DNA of 6,781 nt, from contig JAHIZQ010000298.1 of NCBI GenBank assembly GCA_018814505.1, forward strand, positions 1-6,781, given 5' to 3'. The notes under the pieces are model-generated. The model was not told the DNA's origin. It did not search any database and saw only the letters and a program-made list of their open reading frames with translations. A program made the position numbers and the translations under genes. The DNA comes from Candidatus Omnitrophota bacterium. GTDB taxonomy: Bacteria > Omnitrophota > Gorgyraeia > Tantalellales > Tantalellaceae. Positions 5,824 through 6,781 of this stretch are shown here, piece by piece; the stretch's first letter is position 1, and every line of letters begins with the position of its first letter.

Positions 5824-6318
5824 ATGATTCGAAGTAGAGGCAATAAGCCACGTACCCACATAGCGATCTTAGGCAGTTTAGTTTTATGTTTTGCGGTTGG
5901 TTCACTTTGGGCTGAAACCGGGATTGAAGATGAAAAAGAAAATTTTCGTGAAGAACGAGCTGGTTCTGAAAAAAATGTTGATAAAAAATTGGACGCGGTA
6001 ATAAATGTCCTGAAAAGTGTGCAGGAAGAAGTAAAACAGCTTAGAAAATCCGAAGGAGAAGATGATTTTAAAGCACCGAAGAATGACACGCAAAAAAACT
6101 GGGCGCGAAGATTTAGAAAATCCGTCGCTAAAACAAAGAAACTTTTGGTGGAAATACGGAAAACGGTTGACTCTTTCTCTGATGAGGAAGAAAATGTTGA
6201 TTCCATGGATGACGAACAGTTGAAATGGACACAAGATCTGGATGAAAAACTGGATAAAACAATTTCCGCGATAAACATAATTAGAGAAGAGTTAAAAAAA
6301 ACGACTGAAGAAGATTAA
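5824..6318 (+). CDS. Secreted acidic coiled-coil protein with an internal duplication
   Basis: A 164-residue protein with a long signal peptide (1-30: basic start, hydrophobic core about 12-26, likely cleavage after LWA). AGGAG six bases before the ATG supports the start. The mature protein is almost entirely charged helix with heptad-like hydrophobic spacing. A segment around 52-73 (VDKKLDAVINVL and onward) is echoed at 139-160 (LDEKLDKTISAI and onward), sharing the LDxxI and EExK pattern at an offset of 87 residues. A basic helix (about 91-117) lies between them, so acidic and basic patches alternate. It should be periplasmic, perhaps a self-associating or scaffold protein. It is 33 bases after the repeat protein and 26 before the AsmA-like gene. 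No named family recognised. Confidence 0.85.
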   Translation: MIRSRGNKPRTHIAILGSLVLCFAVGSLWAETGIEDEKENFREERAGSEKNVDKKLDAVINVLKSVQEEVKQLRKSEGEDDFKAPKNDTQKNWARRFRKSVAKTKKLLVEIRKTVDSFSDEEENVDSMDDEQLKWTQDLDEKLDKTISAINIIREELKKTTEED

Positions 6319-6344
6319 CTATTTTTGACAGATGGGGAAGTTGA

Positions 6345-6781
6345 ATGAAAAAAGCAATACGAATTTTAACATATACAGCTTTGATTGTGGTAGTCATTTC
6401 TCTCAGTAAGGATGTTATTATCCAGGTTGTGGTAGAACATATTGTTCGAAGTGTGACAGGGCTTCAGCTTAAAATGTCAAAATTCCGGCTGGGAATTGTA
6501 AAACCGGTTTTAGAGATCAGTAATCTGCGGATATATAACCCAAGAGGATATCACGATAGGATAATGCTTGATATGCCTGAGGTTTATGTTAACTACGACT
6601 TAGTGGCAATATTTAAGAAAAAAGTGCATCTCTTGGAAATGAAAATAAACCTTAAAGAGCTTGTTGTTGTGAAAAACGTGAAAGGTGAAGTAAATCTTGA
6701 TTCCTTGAAAATCGTTAAAGATGATGGTTCCGCAAAAAAAAAGTCGCGAAAAAAACAGAAATCGATATTGCAGATAGATAC
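6345..6781 (+). CDS. AsmA-like envelope protein (5' part, cut by window end)
   Basis: The first 145 residues of a gene that runs past the right edge with no stop. The ATG at 6345 follows a GGGG-type site by seven bases. A short basic start and one hydrophobic segment (about 7-20) form a signal anchor. The next part, VTGLQLKMSKFRLGIVK (37-53), LEISNLRIYNPRGY (56-69) and MPEVYVNYDLVAIFKKKVH (77-95), follows the beta-strand pattern at the start of AsmA-family (AsmA/DUF748-like) proteins, which bridge or span the periplasm and are linked in known cases to lipid transport and outer-membrane assembly. A Lys-rich stretch at 130-139 (KKKSRKKQK) follows. It closes the visible cluster; further genes may lie downstream. 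Confidence 0.82.
   Translation, partial: MKKAIRILTYTALIVVVISLSKDVIIQVVVEHIVRSVTGLQLKMSKFRLGIVKPVLEISNLRIYNPRGYHDRIMLDMPEVYVNYDLVAIFKKKVHLLEMKINLKELVVVKNVKGEVNLDSLKIVKDDGSAKKKSRKKQKSILQID

Noticed and set aside
5820..6278. Minus-strand frame of 152 residues opposite the coiled-coil gene
   Set aside because: It is rich in Ser and Phe, as expected for the antisense of Glu/Lys codons, and the plus-strand gene has a signal peptide and a binding site.
1..6781. CRISPR array, insertion sequence or toxin-antitoxin pair
   Set aside because: There are no regularly spaced noncoding repeats, no transposase motifs and no small overlapping gene pair; the only regular repeats are the coding 54-bp units.

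Overview
The window is AT-rich bacterial DNA, apart from a GC-rich patch in the first ~90 bases. It probably comes from an uncultured lineage. The last, truncated gene has an AsmA-like opening of a style I associate with Omnitrophota and related environmental phyla, and the small two-helix 'holin-like' protein fits the same group. This taxonomic guess is inference from protein style only; no marker gene is present.

Layout. Positions 1-630 hold no convincing gene. This stretch contains a GC-rich segment, many inverted repeats, a perfect 21-bp bidirectional terminator hairpin and a second terminator with overlapping alternative pairings. From 631 to 3979 two genes lie on the minus strand: an aromatic amino acid permease (HAAAP family) and, upstream of it, a soluble hybrid-domain sensor histidine kinase (PocR - GAF-like - HisKA - HATPase_c). 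Each has its own upstream region, and the two share a nearly identical promoter layout (TTGAGC, 17 bp, TATACT).

The kinase is divergent from a plus-strand cluster (4205 to the window end) of five tightly spaced genes, with gaps of 26-46 bases and a Shine-Dalgarno site before each. In order they are: a SAM-methyltransferase-like protein with an altered motif I, an 83-residue two-helix membrane protein, a secreted protein built from four 18-residue tandem repeats, a secreted acidic coiled-coil protein with an internal duplication, and the start of an AsmA-like envelope protein. The arrangement looks like one operon.

How they may work together. Four of the five cluster products are predicted to enter or cross the inner membrane, so the operon probably has an envelope role. 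The cytoplasmic kinase faces it across a shared 225-bp region, but no response regulator is visible, so a regulatory link is only a suggestion. The most novel items are the 18-residue repeat protein with its neighbours and the hairpin-dense region at 190-580.
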